From Telmatactis stephensoni (taxonomy: Eukaryota > Cnidaria > Anthozoa > Actiniaria > Isophelliidae), in NCBI GenBank assembly GCA_029948255.1, contig JALIZF010001917.1, positions 248,001-312,000 on the forward strand: a DNA stretch of 64,000 nucleotides, in the 5' to 3' direction. The notes beneath the pieces were generated by a model, which made no database searches, was not told where the DNA came from, and was given only the letters and a program-made list of their open reading frames with translations. A program made the position numbers and the translations under genes. Shown here piece by piece: positions 22,043-33,943 of the stretch. Every line of letters begins with the position of its first letter. Position 1 is the first letter of the stretch.

Positions 22043-22818
22043 CTATACAAAAGTGAAAATCTGTAAGACCAAGAATACATGATAACATTTTTTCTTTCAC
22101 GTTATACACAGCTGAAACAAAGCCAAGTTGTACGTTTACAAAGGTACGCTGTGGAAACGCAAAGCCACAACTCTTGTTATTTCTTTGGTATATGATGAAA
22201 TTTCGTGCACGTAACACTTCGTGCTGCAGTTGCAGGGATGGACACACGATGCAGTTCTTTTGTTACGCGCAGTGTTGGAAAAATGTATTGCATGTGTGTG
22301 CATGTATCGTGTCCGGGATTTTTAATAGCGCGCAAAGAAAGAAGCTGTAGCTTATTAACATCCAGCCAGATTTCCAGCTTAACTGACCGCTTTCACTGCT
22401 TATTCCGAAACACGTTGGACAATTTACTTGTGACTGTTTAGAAAACGTACAGGAAATCCGTTTATATAGATTCATTTTAAACGGTTAGAAATTGTCCCAA
22501 ATGTACAAAAATGGTTCAACATCGATCTTGGATCATTTACTGCATCACTAGTTACTCGATTTGGTTCACAAGGCTTCAACCTTACATTTGTGAAAAAGTA
22601 CACACATACGTCGAGGTTTAGTAATCACAGAGCGAGAGTAAGTGACAGGTCATCAGGTCACAGAATTAAAAACTGTCGCGTTTTTGGATTTACGAGCACT
22701 CATTAGACAGTAACGAACGCTTTATGAAACAAGGAGCTGTAATATAAAAAGAAAATATTCTAGATTGAATTATTACTCTCATTCATGTAATGTAAAATTC
22801 CATATTTGATAGACTTAC

Positions 22819-23727
22819 GAGGTGCACAGTAGGGACGTCTACAGAAACACCCACTGCCTTGTGGAACTTGGCGGTATTTCACAACGTAACCAGGGGGGCA
22901 TCGCGGGATGGCAACAGGAGGACAAAGTGACACACAGGCAGTTCTACCTCCAGATTGACAAGTACACCTTTCAGTACAGTTGCCCTTGATAAAGGAATCA
23001 CCGATTTTGTAGGTTTTAGAGCCGTTGACACGACACACTGCAGACTTACGACGTGCACAGTAGGGACGTCTACAGAAACACCCACTGCCTTGTGGAACTT
23101 GGCGGTATTTCACAACGTAACCAGGGAGGCATCGCGGGATGGCAACAGGAGGACAAAGTGACACACAGGCAGTTCTACCTCTAGATTGACAAGTACAACG
23201 TACAGAACAGCCGGCATTGATAAAGGAATCACCGATTTTGTAGATTCTAGAGTTGACACGACACACTGCAGACTTACGACGTGCACAGTAGGGACGTCTA
23301 CAGAAACACCCACTGCCTTGTGGAACTTGGCGGTATTTCACAACGTCACCAGGGGGGCATCGCGGGATGGCACGAGGAGGACAAAGTGACACACAGGCAG
23401 TTCTACCTCCAGATTGACAAGTACAACGTACAGAACAGCCGGCATTGATAAAGGAATCACCAATTTTGTAGATTCTAGAGTTGACACGACACACTGCAGA
23501 CTTACGACGTGCACAGTAGGGACGTCTACAGAAACACCCACTGCCTTGTGGAACTTGGCGGTATTTCACAACGTCACCAGGGGGGCATCGCGGGATGGCA
23601 CGAGGAGGACAAAGTGACGCACAGGCAGTTCTACCTCCAGATTGACAAGTACACCGTTCAGTACAGTTGCCCTTGATAAAGGAATCACCGACTTTGTAGA
23701 TTTTAGACTTGAAACGACACCCTGTAC
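22819..23727 (-). CDS. VWC-like exon, four fused modules
   Basis: 909 nt (303 codons), the largest exon of the array. Four ten-cysteine modules of 74-77 residues are nearly identical, joined at three junctions by the 12-nt GTAAGTCTGCAG remnant. Module spacing is 228-231 nt. Near-identity implies recent unequal exchange or conversion. Confidence 0.8.
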
Positions 23728-24376
23728 CTATACAAAAGTGAAAATCTGTAAGACCAAGAATACATGATAACATTTTTTCTTTCACGTTGTACGCAACTGG
23801 ACAAAGCCAAGTTGTACGTTTACAAAGGTACGCTGTGGAAACGCAAAGCCACAACTCTTGTTATTTCTTTGGTACATGATGAAATTTCGTGCACGTAACA
23901 CTTCGTGCTGCAGTTGCAGGGATGGACACACGATGCAGTTCTTTTGTTACGCGCAGTGGTGCAAAAAAGTATTGCATGTTGCACATGTATCGTGTCCGGG
24001 ATTTAGCTTATTAACATCCAGCCAGATTTCCAGTTTAACTGACCGCTTTCATGCACTGCTTATTTCAAAACACGTTGGACAATTTACGTGTGACTGTTAA
24101 GAAAACGTACATGCAGGAAATCCGTTTATATAGATTCATTTGAAACGGTTAGAAATTGTCCCAAATGTACAAAAATGGTTTAACATCGATCTGGGGTCAT
24201 TTACTACATCGCTAGTTACTCGATTAGGTTCACAAGGCTTCAACCTTACATTTGTGAAAAAGTACACACATACGTCGAGGTTTTGTGATCACAGAGCGAG
24301 AGTAAGTGAGGAGTGCTCATCAGGTCACATGTCAAAAACATCTTCATTGTAAACTAAAGGCGAAGAAAAGGGAAAG

Positions 24377-24560
24377 CACGCGTATGTTTAGTGTCGGTAC
24401 TTTCTCCAGCACGAAGCTGGTCTCCCAGGAAGCCGGCGGTGCGCTCTTTACCCCTATTTCATTCAACGTTCTATTTTAAAACCTTGATTAAGGCTACTTA
24501 GAATGGAAAGAAGTCAAATCAAGTTTGAGGGGACCGCAGATCGAACTAGGGGCAGAAGGC
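24377..24560 (-). mobile_element. SINE copy in array intron
   Basis: Same body as the 8.39 kb copy, carried in the repeat unit. Confidence 0.55.
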
Positions 24561-24908
24561 CGGCTGATAACCAAATATGCTCACTTGCTTGAATGTATAT
24601 AGTTACAGACTTTTTATAATAGCTAATGTTGTTATAAATTCCACCCCAAAAATAGATTGATAGATAAACAATCAAAAAACAAACAAACAAATAAATAAAT
24701 AAATGAGTGAGTGAGAGAGTGAGTGAGTGCGTGAATGAATGAAAAATATATAGAATTATAAACTGTCGCGTTTTTGGATTTACGAGCACTCATTAGATAG
24801 TAACGAACGCTTTATGAAACAAGGAGCTGTAATATAAAAAGAAAATAGTCCAGATTGAATTATTACTCTCATTCATGTAATGTAAAATTTCATGTTTGAT
24901 AGACTTAC

Positions 24909-25130
24909 GAGTTGGACAGTAGGGACGTCTACAGAAACACCCACTGCCTTGTGGAACTTGGCGGTATTTCACAACGTCACCAGGGGGGCATCGCGGGATG
25001 GCACGAGGAGGACAAAGTGACACACAGGCAGTTCTACCTCCAGATTGACAAGTACACCGTTCAGTACAGTTGCCCTTGATAAAGGAATCACCGACTTTGT
25101 AGATTTTAGACTTGAAACGACACCCTGTAC
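24909..25130 (-). CDS. VWC-like exon, single module
   Basis: 222 nt, phase 1-1. [45 protein letters not shown]. Acceptor TTGTATAG and donor CTC|GTAAGT. Confidence 0.8.
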
Positions 25131-25785
25131 CTATACAAAAGTGAAAATCTGTAAGACCAAGAATACATGACAACATATTTTCTTTCACGTTGTACACAGC
25201 TGAACAAAGCCAAGTTGTACGTTTGCAAAGGTACGTTGCGGAAACGCAAAGCCACAACTCTTGTTATTTCTTTGGTACATGATGAAATTTCGTGCATGTT
25301 ACACTTCGTGCTGCAGTTGCAGGGATGGACACACGATGCAGTTCTTTTGTTACGCGCAGTGGTGCAAAAAAGTATTGCATGTCTGTGCATTATCGTGTCC
25401 GGGATTTAGCTTATTAACATCCAGCCAGATTTCCAGTTTAACTGACCGCTTTCATGCACTGCTTATTTCAAAACACGTTGGACAATTTACGTGTGACTGT
25501 TAAGAAAACGTACAGGAAGTCCGTTTATATAGATTCATTTGAAACGGCTAGAAATTGTCCCAAATGTACAAAAATGGTTCAAAATCGATCTGGGGTCATT
25601 TACGCATCGCTAGTTACCCGATTAGGTTCACAAGGCTTCAACCTTACATTTGTGAAAAAGTACACACATGCATACGTCGAGGTTTTGTGATCACAGAGCG
25701 AGAGTAAGTGACGAGTGCTCATCAGGTCACATGTCAAAAACATCTTCATTGTAAACTAAAGGCGAAGAAAAGGGAAAGCACGCGT

Positions 25786-25970
25786 ATGTTTAGTGTCGGT
25801 ACTTTCTCCAGCACGAAGCTGGTCTCCCAGGAAGCCGGCGGTGCGCTCTTTACCCCTATTTCATTCAACGTTCTATTTTAAAACCTTGATTAAGGCTACT
25901 TAGAATGGAAAGAAGTCAAATCAAGTTTCAGGGGACCGCAGATCGAACTAGGGGCAGAAGGCCGGGCTGA
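25786..25970 (-). mobile_element. SINE copy in array intron
   Basis: Same family and position in the unit as at 24.38 kb. Confidence 0.55.
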
Positions 25971-26309
25971 TAACCAAATATGCTCACTTGCTTGAATGTA
26001 TATAGGTACAGACTTTTTATAATAGCTAATGTTGTTATAAATTCCACCCCAAAAATAGATTGATAGATAAACAATCAAAAAACAAACAAACAAATAAATA
26101 AATAAATGAGTGAGTGAGAGAGTGAGTGCGTGAATGAATGAAAAATATATATAGAATTATAAACTGTCGCGTTTTTGGATTTACGAGCACTCATTAGATA
26201 GTAACGAACGCTTTATGAAACAAGGAGCTGTAATATAAAAAGAAAATAGTCCAGATTGAATTATTACTCTCATTCATGTAATGTAAAATTTCATGTTTGA
26301 TAGACTTAC

Positions 26310-26531
26310 GAGTTGGACAGTAGGGACGTCTACAGAAACACCCACTGCCTTGTGGAACTTGGCGGTATTTCACAACGTCACCAGGGGGGCATCGCGGGAT
26401 GGCACGAGGAGGACAAAGTGACACACAGGCAGTTCTACCTCCAGATTGACAAGTACACCGTTCAGTACAGTTGCCCTTGATAAAGGAATCACCGACTTCG
26501 TAGATTTTAGACTTGAAACGACACACTGTAC
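26310..26531 (-). CDS. VWC-like exon, single module
   Basis: 222 nt, phase 1-1; differs from the 24909 exon by a few bases (VCRFKSKIYEVGDSF). Same borders. Confidence 0.8.
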
Positions 26532-27179
26532 CTATACAAAAGTGAAAATCTGTAAGACCAAGAATACATGATAACATTTTTTCTTTCACGTTGTACGCAA
26601 CTGGACAAAGCGAAGTTGTACGTTTACAAAGGTACGTTGCGGAAACGCAAAGCCACAACTCTTGTTATTTCTTTGGTACATGATGAAATTTCGTGCATGT
26701 AACACTTCGTGCTGCAGTTGCAGGGATGGACACACGATGCAGTTCTTTTGTTACGCGCAGTGGTGCAAAAAAGTATTGCATGTTGCACATGTATCGTGTC
26801 CGGGATTTAGCTTATTAACATCCAGCCAGATTTCCAGTTTAACTGACCGCTTTCATGCACTGCTTATTTGAAAACACGTTGGACAATTTACGTGTGACTG
26901 TTAAGAAAACGTACAGGAAGTCCGTTTATATAGATTCATTTGAAACGGCTAGAAATTGTCCCAAATGTACAAAAATGGTTCAAAATCGATCTGGGGTCAT
27001 TTACGCATCGCTAGTTACCCGATTAGGTTCACAAGGCTTCAACCTTACATTTGTGAAAAAGTACACACATGCATACGTCGAGGTTTTGTGATCACAGAGC
27101 GAGAGTAAATGACGAGTGCTCATCAGGTCACATGTCAAAAACATCTTCATTGTAAACTAAAGGCGAAGAAAAGGGAAAG

Positions 27180-27366
27180 CACGCGTATATTTAGTGTCGG
27201 TACTTTCTACAGCACGAAGCTGATCTCCCAGGAAGCCGGCGGTGCGCTCTTTACCCCTATTTCATTCAACGTTCTATTTTAAAACCTTGATTAAGGCTAC
27301 TTAGAATGGAAAGAAGTCAAATCAAGTTTCAGGGGACCGCAGATCGAACTAGGGGCAGAAGGCCGG
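27180..27366 (-). mobile_element. SINE copy in array intron
   Basis: Same family and position in the unit as at 24.38 kb. Confidence 0.55.
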
Positions 27367-27730
27367 CTGATAACCAAATATGCTCACTTGCTTGAATGTA
27401 TATAGTTACAGACTTTTTATAATAGCTATGTTGTTATAAATTCCACCCCAAAAATAGATTGATAGATAAACAATCAAAAAACAAACAAACAAATAAATAA
27501 ATAAATGTGTGAGTGAGAGAGTGAGTGCGTGAATGAATGAATGAATGAATGAATGAATGAATGAAAAATAAAGAGAATTAAAAACTGTCGCGGTTTTGGA
27601 TTTACGAGCACTCATTAGACAGTAACGAACGCTTTATGAAACAAGGAGCTGTAATACAAAAAGAAAATATTCTAGATTGAATTATTACTCTCATTCATGT
27701 AATGTAAAATTCCATATTTGATAGACTTAC

Positions 27731-28177
27731 GAGGTGCACAGTAGCGACGTCTACAGAAACACCCACTGCCTTGTGGAACTTGGCGGTATTTCACAACGTA
27801 ACCAGGGAGGCATCGCGGGATGGCACGAGGAGGACAAAGTGACACACAGGTAGTTCTACCTTCAGATCGACAAGTACACCGTTCAGTGCAGTTGCCCTTG
27901 ATAAAGGAATCACCGATTTTGTAGGTTTTAGACTTGACACGACACACTGACTTTCGACGTGCACAGTAGGGACATTTACAGAAACACCCACTGCCTTGTG
28001 GAACTTGGCGGTATTTCACAACGTAACCAGGGAGGCATCGCGTGATGGCACAAGGAGGACAAAGTGACACACAGGCAGTTCTACCTCCAGATTGACAAGT
28101 ACACCGTTCAGTACAGTTGCCCTTGATAAAGGAATCACCGATTTTGTAGGTTTTAGAGTTGACACGACACACTGTAC
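27731..28177 (-). CDS. VWC-like exon, two fused modules
   Basis: 447 nt. The junction residues RKSV are encoded by CGAAAGTCAGTG: the intron remnant is shortened to 9 nt and its GT mutated to GA. Both modules keep ten cysteines (one has CFCKCPYC, an extra Cys). Confidence 0.75.
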
Positions 28178-28962
28178 CTATACAAAAGTGAAAATCTGTA
28201 AGACCAAGAATGCATGACAACATATTTGTTTTCACGTTGTACGCAACTGGACAAATTAAGCCAAGTTGTACCGTTTACAAAGGTAGGTTGCGGAAAAGCA
28301 AAGCCACAACTCTTGTTATTTCTTTGGTACATGATGAAATTTCGTGCATGTAACACTTCGTGCTGCAGTTGCAGGGATGGACACACGATGCAGTTCTTTT
28401 GTTACGCGCAGTGGTGCAAAAAAGTATTGCATGTCTGTGCATGTATCGTGTCCGGGAATTTTAATAGCGCGCAAAGAAGCTGTAGCTTATTAACATTTAG
28501 CCAGATTTCCAGTTTAAGTGGCCGCTTTCATGCACTGCTTATTTCAAAACACGTTGGACAATTTACGCGTGACTGTTAAGAAAACGTGCAGGAAATCTGT
28601 TTATGTAGATTCATTTAAAACGGTTAGAAATTGTCTCAAATGTAGAAAACTGGTTCAACATCGATCTGGGGTCATTTACTGCATCACTAGTTACTCGATT
28701 AGGTTCACAAGGCTTCAACCTTACATTTGTGAAAAGGTACACACATATACGTCGAGGTTTTGTGATCACAGAGCGAGAGTAAGTGACGAGTGCTCATCAG
28801 GTCACAGAATTAAAAACTGCCGCGTTTTTGGATTTACGAGCACTCATTAGATAGTAACGAACGCTTTATGAAACAAGGAGCTGTAATACAAAAAGAAAAT
28901 ATTCTAGATTGAATTATTACTCTCATTCATGTAATGTAAAATTTCATGTTTGATAGACTTAC

Positions 28963-29406
28963 GTGCACAGTAGACATGGGGACGTCTACAGAAACACCCA
29001 CTGCCTTGTGGAACTTGGCGGTATTTCACATCGTAACCACGCTGGCATTTGATGGGAACAGGAGGACAAAATGGAACACAGGCAGTTCTACCTCCAGATT
29101 GACAAGTACACCGTTCAGTACAGTTGCCCTTGAAAAAGGAATCACCGATTTTGTAGGTTTTAGACTTGACACGACACACTGACTTACGACGTTCACAGTA
29201 GGGACGTTTACAGAAACACCCACTGCCTTGTGGAACTTGGCGGTATTTCACAACGTAACCACGCTGACATTTGATGGCAACAGGAGGACAAAGTGACACA
29301 CAGGCAGTTCTACCTCCAGATTGACAAGTACACCGTTCAGTACAGTTGCCCTTGATAAAGGAATCACCGATTTTGTAGGTTTTAGAGTTGACACGACACA
29401 CTGTAC
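28963..29406 (-). CDS. VWC-like exon, two fused modules
   Basis: 444 nt. The junction has the 9-nt remnant GTAAGTCAG. The last module ends RRPHVYCA, with a small local change, and the donor follows at C|GTAAGT, still phase 1. Confidence 0.75.
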
Positions 29407-30084
29407 CTATACAAAAGTGAAAATCTGTAAGACCAAGAATACATGACAACATATTTTTTTTCACGTTGTACGCAACTGGACAAATTAAGCCAAGTTGTAC
29501 CGTTTACAAAGGTAGGTTGCGGAAAAGCAAAGCCACAACTCTTGTTATTTCTTTGGTACATGATGAAATTTCGTGCACGTAACACTTCGTGCTGCAGTTG
29601 CAGGGATGGACACACGATGCAGTTCTTTTGTTACGCGCAGTGGTGCAAAAAAGTATTGCATGTCTGTGCATGTATCGTGTCCGGGAATTTTAATAGCGCG
29701 CAAAGAAGCTATAGCTTATTAACATTTAGCCAGATTTCCAGTTTAAGTGGCCGCTTTCATGCACTGCTTATTTCAAAACACGTTGGACAATTTACGCGTG
29801 ACTGTTAAGAAAACGTGCAGGAAATCTGTTTATGTAGATTCATTTAAAACGGTTAGAAATTGTCCCAAATGTACGAAAATGGTTCAACATCGATCTGGGG
29901 TCATTTACTGCATCGCTACTTACTCGATTAAGTTCACAAGGCTTCAACCTTACATTTGTGAAAAAGTACACACATACGTCGAGGTTTTGTGATCACAGAG
30001 CGAGAGTAAGTGACGAGTGCTCATCAGGTCACATGTTAGAAACATCTTCATTGTAAACTAAAGGCGAAGAAAAGGGAAAGCACG

Positions 30085-30265
30085 CGTGTGTTTAGTGTCG
30101 GTACTTTCTACAGCACGAAGCTGGTCTCCCAGGAAGCCGGCGGTGCGCTCTTTACCCCTATTTCATTCAACGTTCTATTTTAAAACCTTGATTAAGGCTA
30201 CTTAGAATGGAAAGAAGTCAAATCAAGTTTGAGGGGACCGCAGATCGAACTAGGGGCAGAGGGCC
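30085..30265 (-). mobile_element. SINE copy in array intron
   Basis: Same family as at 24.38 kb; its head side is joined directly to a 0.55-kb segment repeated at 32.29 kb. Confidence 0.5.
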
Positions 30266-30840
30266 GCTTAAGCATGTTAAGGCCTGGGTCAGGAGGGAAA
30301 TCTGAAGCTAATTATGATCGATTTTTAGTTTTATGTCATAAACATATCCAATTAACGTGAAATTTTGCAGACCAATAGTACTTAGTAAAGTGTAGAACCT
30401 TGGCCCGAAAATTTGTGTAAGAGTGGTCACGTGATCAACTAGTGGGAGAATGTATAACAAATCAGGTTTTAAGGGAACGGTGGCGAGTTTAAGTGATACA
30501 CAAGAACAAATACTTCGAATGTAGTTCGTTTGAACAGTTTAAAAGATAGCGCTTGGAATAGATGACCATCACTCTTCTGTAAAGAGATATTGCATAAAAC
30601 AGCTCACGTGACCAGATATAGAAATTACATTTTATTCCAAATCTACTTAGCGAAAAGCGATAGTCGACCATTCCAAACGATAAGTCGTAAAGCACACACG
30701 GAGGAATATATTTATACTTGTTGTGGAAAGAAACTACAAAAACTCGACACCGTACAGCATTTTCAAAATTTTTCTGTCTTAATGACGTCATCAGTCACGT
30801 GATCAAAAAAACTTAAACATTAAAAAATTAAGGAACGTAA
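30266..30840. repeat. intron segment duplicated at 32288-32910
   Basis: Starts GCATGTTAAGGCCTGGGTCA. It matches the 32.3 kb segment base for base over about 250 bp on both sides of the MITE inserted there, giving an empty site. Confidence 0.8.
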
Positions 30841-30999
30841 AATACAATCCCTACACCAGTTTGTGTCACAAATAAACAAATTCCTGGCAAGATGTCAATT
30901 GATAACAAAATATGCTCACTTGCTTGAATGTATATAGGTACAGGCTTTTTATAATAGCTAATGTTGTTAGTTCCACCCCAAAAATAAATTGATAGATAA

Positions 31000-31031
31000 A
31001 CAATCAAAAAACAAACAAACAAACATTTTAA

Positions 31032-31082
<51 letters not shown>

Positions 31083-31145
31083 ATGAGTGAGTGAGTGCGT
31101 GAATGAATAAATAAATGAAAGAATGGATGAGTGAATGAAAAATAA
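31000..31145. repeat. tetranucleotide microsatellite (AAAT)n
   Basis: AAAT/AATG repeats between the duplicated segment and the VWC exon. Confidence 0.9.
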
Positions 31146-31211
31146 ATAGAATTAGATTGAATTATTACTCTCATTCATGTAATGTAAAATTTTGATGTTT
31201 GATATACTAAC

Positions 31212-31424
31212 CAGGTGCACAGTAAGGACGACTACAGAAACACCCACTGCCTTGTGGAACTTGGCGGTATTTCACAACATAACCACGCTGACATGTGATT
31301 GTAAAAGAAGCACAAAGTGACACACAGGCAATTCTACCTCCAGATTGACAAGTACATCGTCCAGTACAGTTGGCATTGATAAAGGAATCACCGATTTTGT
31401 AGGTTTTAGAGTTGACACGACACA
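31212..31424 (-). CDS. VWC-like exon, first of array (nearest Kazal exons)
   Basis: Single module, 213 nt using acceptor AATACAG. The acceptor used by the others (TATAG|GTACAG) is mutated here to TATAAATACAG, but the AG 6 nt downstream keeps phase 1. The donor is GTTAGT instead of GTAAGT. Ten cysteines; [20 protein letters not shown]. Confidence 0.7.
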
Positions 31425-32099
31425 CTGTATTTATACAAAAGTAAAAATCTGTAAGACCAAGAATACATGATAACATTTTTTCTTTCACGTTGTACACAGC
31501 TGAAACAAAGCCAAGTTGTACCGTTTACAAAGGTACGTTACGGAAACGCAAAGCCACAACTCTTGTTATTTCTTTGGTACATGATGAAATTTCGTGCACG
31601 TAACACTTCGTGCTGCAGTTGCAGGGATGAACACACGATGCAATTCTCTTGTTACGCGCAGTGTTGCAAAAATGTATTGCATGTCTGTGCATGTATCGTG
31701 TCCGGGATTTTAATAGCGCGCAAAGAAGCTGTAGCTTATTAACATCCAGCCAGATTTCCAGTTTAACTGACCGCTTTCATGCACTGCCTATTTCAAAACA
31801 CGTTGGACAATTTACGTGTGACTGTTAAGAAAACGTGCAGGAAATGCCTTTATATAGATTCATTTTAAACGGTTAGAAATTGTCCCAATTGTACGAAAAT
31901 GGTTCAACATCGATCTGGGGTCATTTACTGCATCGCTACTTACTCGATTAAGTTCACAAGGCTTCAACCTTACATTTTGTGGAAAAGTACACACATACGT
32001 CGAGGTTTTGTGATCACAGAGCGAGAGTAAGTGACGAGTGCTCATCAGGTCACATGTCAAAAACATCTTCATTGTAAACTAAAGACGAAGAAAAGGGAA

Positions 32100-32287
32100 A
32101 GCACGCGTGTGTTTAGTGTCGGTACTTTCTCCAGCACGAAGCTGATCTCCCAGGAAGCCGGCGGTGCGCTCTTTACCCCTATTTCATTCAACGTTCTATT
32201 TTAAAACCTTGATTAAGGCTACTTAGAATGGAAAGAAGTCAAATCAAGTTTGAGGGGACCGCAGATCGAACTAGGGGCAGAAGGCCG
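32100..32287 (-). mobile_element. SINE copy in array intron
   Basis: Same family as at 24.38 kb. Confidence 0.55.
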
Positions 32288-32366
32288 CTCAAGCATGTTA
32301 AGGCCTGGGTCAGGAGGGAAATCTGAAGCTTATGATCGACTTTTAGTTTATATATGTCATAAACAT

Positions 32367-32664
32367 TTCCCTGCTAGCAGAGTCTCTCTCGTTATGGTCC
32401 TGTAATGTAATGTTTCTTTCGAATTTCATAAAGATTGCCAGCCATTTGACATCCTTTATAGTTTTTCCCTAGATTTATTGAATATCTGCGGAAAATAATT
32501 GCTCTAGGAATAACTGAAATGTGTTGATTGATGCAAATGTCTAAATATTCACGTGCGTTGCTAAGTTACCGGAGCGCATGCCCAACAAAGAAAACGGCTT
32601 AGATCGGCAGAGTCTCTCATTTTCATTGCAGGACCGTAACGAGAGAGACTCTGCTAGCAGAGAA
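32367..32664. mobile_element. 298-bp MITE with long TIRs and 8-9 bp TSD
   Basis: The ends are inverted repeats of about 37 bp: TTCCCTGCTAGCAGAGTCTC on the left and TTCTCTGCTAGCAGAGTCTC on the right (reverse complement), both continuing TCTCGTTAYGGTCCTG. CATAAACAT flanks both sides (32358-32366, 32665-32673) and occurs once at the matching position near 30343. An 8-9 bp duplication points to hAT or Mutator-type mobilisation. Confidence 0.88.
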
Positions 32665-32990
32665 CATAAACATATCCAATCAACGTGAAGTTTTGCAGAC
32701 CAATAGTACTTAGTAAAGTGTAGAACCTTGGCCCGAAAATTTGTGTAAGAGTGGTCACGTTATCAACTAGTGGGAGAATGTATAACAAATCAGGTTTTAA
32801 GGGAACGATGGCGAGTTTAAGTGATACACAAGAACAAATACTTCGAATGTAGTTCGTTTTAACAGTTTAAAAAGATAGCGCTTGGAATGGATGACCATCA
32901 TTCAAGGTGAAGAAAAGGTAAAGCACGCGTGTGTTTAATATAAATAAGTCACCAAAATCAAAAACAGCATTATTTTCTAATTTTTCTTAC

Positions 32991-33206
32991 CGCATTTTCC
33001 TTGGTGAACGACTCTGATTTTTTTCCTTTGCTGGCGTGAAGCAAAATTTAAGAAACACTCGTTTCTGTATGTCTTGCCATCGGTACCACAAACTGGTTTG
33101 TCGATTTCTGGACAAGGAATTCGAATTCTTTTACACACACAGACAGGTTTATGATTCTGTACTTGGCAAGTTTCTCCAGAGTCACATGTTACATCATGGC
33201 AGAGAT
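32991..33206 (-). pseudogene. Kazal exon 2 of copy B, cysteine lost
   Basis: 216 nt, open, phase 1-1, same borders as 10084-10290. It has a two-to-three residue insertion (KRIRIPCPEIDKPVC) and Cys to Arg in the ASC motif (FASR). The P1 residue is Glu instead of Arg. The fold would lack one disulfide. Confidence 0.75.
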
Positions 33207-33299
33207 CTAGTCAGTGAAAATAATTAGGAATACGATCAACACAATTTGACCAGAAATAGAGTACAGCGGGTGCATTTTCAAAAAATCAGATACCTGGAG

Positions 33300-33943
33300 G
33301 CATTTTGGGGTAGAGGCTTGGTAACATAACTATGCTAAACCGATTTTTCATGCTGAATGCGAATATGACTGTTACCCAAGACGTATTCTGCAATCTTATA
33401 CGTGTAAATGACGTACAGTTTTGTGAATTGCTACAGTCATTTAATTCATACTAACGGCTTTTTCATGTAATTCCAAAGGTTCCCAAACTTAAAAACAATT
33501 ACCATCGCTGGAAAGAGCATATCAAAATCAGTAAAACTGTGAAGTTTGAAGGATATCAGTTGAAAAATCAAGGAGATACGAATTTTCAAAAAACGAAATT
33601 TTGTATGAAAACACTTACAGTTATGCAAGCCGGATAAAAACAAATTTCGATTTTTAAGAATTCGTATCTCCTTGATTTTTCAACTTATATCCTTCAAACT
33701 TTTGATTTTGATATGCTCTTTCCAGCTATGGTCACCGTTTTTAAGTTTGAGAACTTTTGGAATTACATGAAAAAGTCGTTAGTAGAAATGACTGTAGCAA
33801 TTTCGATTCACAAAATACGTCATTTACACGTATTTACACGTATAAGATTGCAGAATACGTCTTGGTAACAGTCATATTCGGATTCAGCATGAAAAATTAG
33901 TTTAGAATAGTTATGTTACCAGCTTCTACTTTAAAATGCCTTC
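33300..33943. mobile_element. long foldback element, ~300-bp arms
   Basis: The left arm runs about 33300-33606 and the right about 33636-33943. Shared landmarks in opposite orientation include GGTAACATAACTATKCTAAAC, AAGACGTATTCTGCAATCTTA and GGAGATACGAATT. The loop is about 30 bp. It lies between the two Kazal exons of copy B and is absent from copy A (intron only 344 bp). No ORF of substance. Confidence 0.85.

Larger units (their letters stand above)
24756..26154. repeat. tandem array unit, ~1.40 kb
   Basis: Begins at GAATTATAAACTGTCGCGTTTTTGG, contains one VWC exon, the upstream intron sequence, a SINE body and a short tetranucleotide run. It is almost identical to 26155-27577. Confidence 0.8.
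26155..27577. repeat. tandem array unit, ~1.42 kb
   Basis: Near-identical to the preceding unit over the exon, intron, SINE and microsatellite. Confidence 0.8.

Noticed and set aside
21656..23617. ORFs of about 67 codons on both strands over the VWC modules (for example MTSTTYRTAGIDKG on the plus strand)
   Set aside because: They repeat with the module period and have no splice or domain logic; they are other-frame shadows of the VWC exons.
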